Positions 60,867 to 64,000 of a stretch of 64,000 nt of DNA are shown in pieces. Positions within the stretch are counted from its first letter, which is position 1. Each line of letters starts with the position of its first letter. The DNA comes from MAG-120531 sp038125995 (GTDB lineage Bacteria > Bacteroidota > Bacteroidia > Flavobacteriales > Flavobacteriaceae): contig JAYPEX010000001.1 of NCBI GenBank assembly GCA_038125995.1, positions 1-64,000 on the forward strand, read 5' to 3'. The translations under genes were made by a program, and so were the position numbers. The notes beneath the pieces were generated by a model that was given only the letters and a program-made list of their open reading frames with translations, did not search any database and was not told the DNA's origin.

Positions 60867-61546
60867 GGAGTCGAATTCGATACCTCGATTATTTTTCCAT
60901 TGAATAAAGGCGCTCTGTGGAGTGCAAAGTCTAAAAGGTATTCTGCCATCATTGCAGGAGTTGTTGGAGGTTCATAACCAGGAAAGGCTTCTTGTAGCAT
61001 TTCAGTATTCACAGCTCCAAGTGCCATCACATTAAAATGAGGGCCCTTGTCTTTGTATTCCTCAGCAAGTAGTTCTGTCAATGTAATGATCGCTCCTTTA
61101 CTGGAACTATAAGCCGCAAGCCCAGGAAACTTTAAAGAACCCTGTACTCCTCCAATAGAGCTGATGTTCAAAACGTTAGCATCGGTATTCATATAAGGAA
61201 CGACTGTCTTGATTAAGGCAGCAGGCCCAAAAACGTTGACTTTGTAAACTTCTAAAAAGTCTTCCTCATTTGTTTGTTCAAATGCTTTATTGACAAGCGC
61301 TCCTGCATTGTTGATGAGAATGTCTACTTTGGAATTCCATTGTTTTTCAACAAAATTTTTAACCTTTGAAATAGACGCATCATCGGTGATATCAAATTCA
61401 AAAGAATGTAGATTCCCTAGTTTTAAATTTTCAATAGGCCTTGCATTTCTGGAAAGCGCTAGTACCTGATGGTTTAATTTTGCCGCTTGTTTTGCGAGTT
61501 CATAACCAATTCCTCTACTACATCCAGTGATGATGATTGTTGACAT
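60863..61546 (-). CDS. Short-chain dehydrogenase/reductase
   Basis: 227 residues, Rossmann fold. The cofactor motif TGCSRGIGYELAK (about 7-19), NNAGALVNK, the catalytic Ser in NISSIGGVQG and Tyr-x-x-x-Lys in AYSSSKGAI are present. The substrate is unknown. It starts 2 bases after the ABC ATPase gene and may be co-transcribed with the Mla-like transporter. Confidence 0.9.
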   Translation of the reverse strand: MSTIIITGCSRGIGYELAKQAAKLNHQVLALSRNARPIENLKLGNLHSFEFDITDDASISKVKNFVEKQWNSKVDILINNAGALVNKAFEQTNEEDFLEVYKVNVFGPAALIKTVVPYMNTDANVLNISSIGGVQGSLKFPGLAAYSSSKGAIITLTELLAEEYKDKGPHFNVMALGAVNTEMLQEAFPGYEPPTTPAMMAEYLLDFALHRAPLFNGKIIEVSNSTP

Positions 61547-61548
61547 AC

Positions 61549-62313
61549 TTAACCTTTTAAATAAACTTCACGAACCTTTTTAAATAAATCAGAGGAGTAT
61601 ACAAATGAACTCACTGCCTCATTATCAGTTTTAAAGATTTCTTTGTTGGATCCTTCCCATTCTTTATATCCGTCTTTTAGAAACAGAATTTTATCTCCAA
61701 TTTCCATTACAGAGTTCATATCGTGAGTGTTGATAACCGTTGTTATATTGTATTCTTGGGTGATTTCTTGGATGAGGTTGTCAATAATCATTGCTGATTT
61801 AGGATCCAATCCGGAGTTGGGCTCATCGCAAAATAAATAGTTAGGGTTCATTACAATCGCTCTTGCAATGGCCACTCTTTTTTGCATTCCGCCAGAGATT
61901 TCATCTGGAAATCGATTAAAGGATTCCTCTTTTAAATTGACTCTTTTTAAAACTTGAGTAGCACGATCGTGCATCTCGGATTCGGATTGATCCGTAAACA
62001 TCTTGAGTGGAAATACAACATTTTCTAAGACGGTCATCGAATCGAATAAGGCAGACCCTTGGAATACCATTCCCAAATCTTTTCGAATATCCATTTTCCC
62101 GTCTGAATCTATGTTTTGATAATCTTTACCATCAAAATACACATGTCCCGAATCAACTTCGTAAAGTCCAAGTAAACATTTTATCATTACGGTTTTACCC
62201 GATCCGCTCTGTCCAATAATTAGATTCGTCTTCCCTTTTTCAAATTGAGTACTAATTCCCTTGAGAACGTGATGGTCTCCAAACGATTTGTGTATGTCTT
62301 CTAATTGAATCAT
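61549..62313 (-). CDS. ABC transporter ATP-binding protein (MlaF-like)
   Basis: 254 residues from ATG 62313, which overlaps the stop of the permease gene (TAATG). Walker A GQSGSGKT (about 37-44), signature ISGGMQKRVAIARA, Walker B LFCDEPNSGLDP and the switch His in NTHDMNS are present. The pairing with an MlaE-like permease indicates phospholipid or similar lipid transport between membranes, as in Mla/Mce systems. No MlaD (MCE) gene is in this window. Confidence 0.93.
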   Translation of the reverse strand: MIQLEDIHKSFGDHHVLKGISTQFEKGKTNLIIGQSGSGKTVMIKCLLGLYEVDSGHVYFDGKDYQNIDSDGKMDIRKDLGMVFQGSALFDSMTVLENVVFPLKMFTDQSESEMHDRATQVLKRVNLKEESFNRFPDEISGGMQKRVAIARAIVMNPNYLFCDEPNSGLDPKSAMIIDNLIQEITQEYNITTVINTHDMNSVMEIGDKILFLKDGYKEWEGSNKEIFKTDNEAVSSFVYSSDLFKKVREVYLKG

Positions 62314-63050
62314 TAGCCTAGAATTAGTTGCGTTAAAATGTAATTCGTTATAATAATCATTATAGTAGTCCATACAAATGCGGTCGTACTTGCCTTTCCT
62401 ACATCTAAGGCACCACCTTTCATATAATACCCGTGATAAGAGGGAATTGTGGCTAATAAAAACGCAAATATCATTGTCTTGATAAAGGCGTAGATCACAT
62501 GATACGTGTTAAAGTCGAGTCGGATTCCATCAATATAATCTGTCGCAGTAGATAAATTAGCGATAACGATGGCTGCATAACCACCTAAAACACCAAAGTA
62601 CATGGCTATAGATATTAAAAAAGGATACATCAGCAAAGCGATAATCTTAGGGTATACTAAATAATTTAAGGGGTTAACTCCCAACACCTCTAATGCGTCA
62701 ATTTGTTCGGTAACCCTCATGGTACCAATACTAGAAGTGATAAACGAACCTATCTTACCTGCCAATACAATTGAAATGAGTGTAGGAGCAAATTCTAATA
62801 TGACGGTTTGTCTGGTAGCAAAACCAATTAAGGATTTTGGTAGTAGTGGATTTTCAAGGTTGAGTGCAGTTTGGATTGCAACGACTCCTCCGATAAAGAA
62901 ACTTATAAAAACAACAATACCCAGAGATCCAAATATTAATTCTTCAATCTCTTTGAAGATTAGAGACCTCATGATATTTTTCTTGGTAGGTTTATGAAAA
63001 ACCTCCTTAAGCATTATCATGTATCGTCCTATTGCTGCTAAGTGTTTCAT
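62313..63050 (-). CDS. ABC transporter permease (MlaE family)
   Basis: 245 residues with about five to six membrane segments. The MlaE/DUF140 signature is clear: GGVVAIQTALNLENPLLPKSLIGFATRQTVILEFAPTL (about 48-85), the GTMRVTEQIDALEVLGVNPLNYLVYPKI coupling segment and a hydrophobic C-terminus. Integral inner membrane. It is the first gene of an MlaE-MlaF-SDR minus-strand unit. Confidence 0.94.
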   Translation of the reverse strand: MKHLAAIGRYMIMLKEVFHKPTKKNIMRSLIFKEIEELIFGSLGIVVFISFFIGGVVAIQTALNLENPLLPKSLIGFATRQTVILEFAPTLISIVLAGKIGSFITSSIGTMRVTEQIDALEVLGVNPLNYLVYPKIIALLMYPFLISIAMYFGVLGGYAAIVIANLSTATDYIDGIRLDFNTYHVIYAFIKTMIFAFLLATIPSYHGYYMKGGALDVGKASTTAFVWTTIMIIITNYILTQLILG

Positions 63051-63137
63051 TAATTAAGTATCGATGCTATAAAGGTAAAAATACTAATCTTAACACAGAA
63101 TTGATATCTAATTTCTTTTTTACTTTTTTAAAAACCT

Positions 63138-63145
63138 TACTTTTG
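63138..63145 (+). promoter_or_regulatory. -7 element upstream of the PafA-like gene
   Basis: TACTTTTG matches TAnnTTTG exactly, 16 bases before the first ATG. This is the third use of this exact octamer in the window. Confidence 0.45.
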
Positions 63146-63161
63146 ATAAACAAATCACTAA

Positions 63162-64000
63162 ATGATGAAATTAAATACCCTTTCTCTAGTACTCTCATCC
63201 TTTTTAATTGTACTTGCCATTAACCTTAGAGCACAAACATCAAATTCTGCTCCTAAATTAGTAGTTGGAATAATTATAGATCAAATGCGTTACGATTATA
63301 TCAACAGATTTTGGAATGACTATTCCGATGATGGATTTAAACGACTGATTGCAGATGGATTTAACTGTGAAAACAATCACTTTAATTATGCGCCGACTTA
63401 TACAGGTCCTGGTCATGCTTCTGTTTACACGGGGACAACTCCTGCAGTTCACGGAATCATTGGAAATGATTGGTATGATAAGGAATCTAAAAAAATGGTT
63501 TACTGTGTAGCTGATGATCAATACAGTTCTGTAGGAACAGTATCCACTGCTGGACAAATGTCTCCTCATCGAATGGTGACTACAACGGTGACGGATCAAC
63601 TTCGCTTACATACCCAAAAGGGATCTAAAGTAATTGGTGTATCTGTGAAGGATCGCGGAGCTATTCTTCCTGCTGGACATATGGCTAATGCTGCTTATTG
63701 GTTTGAGGGGAAGAAGGATGGTAATTGGATCTCCAGTTCTTACTATATGGATGAACTACCAAATTGGGTTAAGAAATTCAACAAAAAGAAATCGGTATCT
63801 CAGTATAAAAAAGATTGGACCTTATTAAAACCTATTGAGGATTATCAAGAATCAGTTGTGGATGCCAATAATTTTGAAGGTCAATTTAAAGGAGAAAACA
63901 CTAGTAGTTTCCCCCATAAGTTTACAGAATTATGGGATGCCAATGGTTTTTATGATGTCATTAAATCTTCTCCATATGGAAATAGTCTTGTAACTGATTT
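63162..64000 (+). CDS. PafA-like alkaline phosphatase, 5' part (runs off the window)
   Basis: 279 codons are visible; the frame is open to the window end. Start ATG 63162 (or 63165). The signal peptide MMKLNTLSLVLSSFLIVLAINLRAQ targets it to the periplasm. The VGIIIDQMRYDYINRF metal-binding start, PTYTGPGHASVYTGT with the likely Thr nucleophile, GIIGNDWYD and SVKDRGAILPAGH (Lys and Arg of the PafA active site) match the PafA-type phosphatases of Bacteroidota. A related phosphodiesterase is the alternative, but Lys and Arg favour monoesterase activity. Confidence 0.9.
   Translation, partial: MMKLNTLSLVLSSFLIVLAINLRAQTSNSAPKLVVGIIIDQMRYDYINRFWNDYSDDGFKRLIADGFNCENNHFNYAPTYTGPGHASVYTGTTPAVHGIIGNDWYDKESKKMVYCVADDQYSSVGTVSTAGQMSPHRMVTTTVTDQLRLHTQKGSKVIGVSVKDRGAILPAGHMANAAYWFEGKKDGNWISSSYYMDELPNWVKKFNKKKSVSQYKKDWTLLKPIEDYQESVVDANNFEGQFKGENTSSFPHKFTELWDANGFYDVIKSSPYGNSLVTD

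Noticed and set aside
1..64000. CRISPR arrays, insertion sequences, prophage or defence islands
   Set aside because: No regular spacer repeats, transposase, integrase, phage or restriction genes were seen; all genes look like core chromosome.

Overview
The window is a gene-dense, AT-rich stretch of a Bacteroidota chromosome, most likely a (probably marine) member of the Flavobacteriia. The evidence is the protein families (GLPGLI protein beside a TonB-receptor-like barrel, FolK fused to a deoxynucleoside kinase, DAHP synthase fused to chorismate mutase, DUF6089-UppS-BamA-OmpH-OmpH order, PafA-type phosphatase). Shine-Dalgarno sequences are weak or absent, and there are many copies of the Bacteroidota -7 promoter element TAnnTTTG. 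No rRNA, IS element, prophage, CRISPR array or recognisable genomic island was seen. No gene-free gap exceeds 300 bases.

Layout. 1-200: tRNA-Leu(UAA) and tRNA-Gly(GCC), minus strand. 0.3-8.4 kb: mutS with a small lipoprotein gene, an rRNA/tRNA methyltransferase, folK-dNK fusion, sppA, queuosine-precursor transporter, DUF2797. 8.5-16.5 kb: GH3-family adenylating enzyme, clpX-clpP, tig, an SGNH lipoprotein, an alpha/beta hydrolase and pdxJ. 16.6-24.7 kb: CBS protein, nadK, then the envelope cluster DUF6089-uppS-bamA-ompH-ompH, and murI. 24.7-34.2 kb: folA-thyA, CNT nucleoside transporter, bifunctional nuclease, etfAB, pdhB, membrane pyrophosphatase, deoxynucleoside kinase. 34.4-37.9 kb: GLPGLI protein plus outer-membrane barrel receptor. 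38.0-48.6 kb: methionine/SAM operon. 48.7-55.9 kb: aromatic amino acid operon, then rsgA-dtd-mazG-aroA. 55.9-64 kb: queA, acyltransferase, rlmN, SprT-like, pirin, SDR, Mla-type ABC transporter, and the 5' part of a PafA-like phosphatase cut by the window edge.

The strongest regulatory signals stand before the two amino-acid operons. Upstream of metK is a SAM-II-like pseudoknot aptamer. It is followed by a two-state expression platform in which one segment can pair either with the aptamer 5' side or with the metK ribosome-binding site and AUG. The operon behind it runs metK, a MetX-aspartokinase-homoserine dehydrogenase triple fusion, a homoserine sulfhydrylase, full-length metH and metF: nearly the whole route from aspartate to SAM. 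Upstream of pheA is an 18-codon leader peptide with four Phe and four Tyr codons, an antiterminator arm starting at its stop codon, and a GC-rich intrinsic terminator ending four bases before the pheA start. The genes behind it (pheA, aminotransferase, tyrA, DAHP synthase/chorismate mutase) make exactly Phe and Tyr, so this reads as a classical ribosome-mediated attenuator.

All functional assignments come from reading the sequence and recalling family motifs. No database search or folding program was run.
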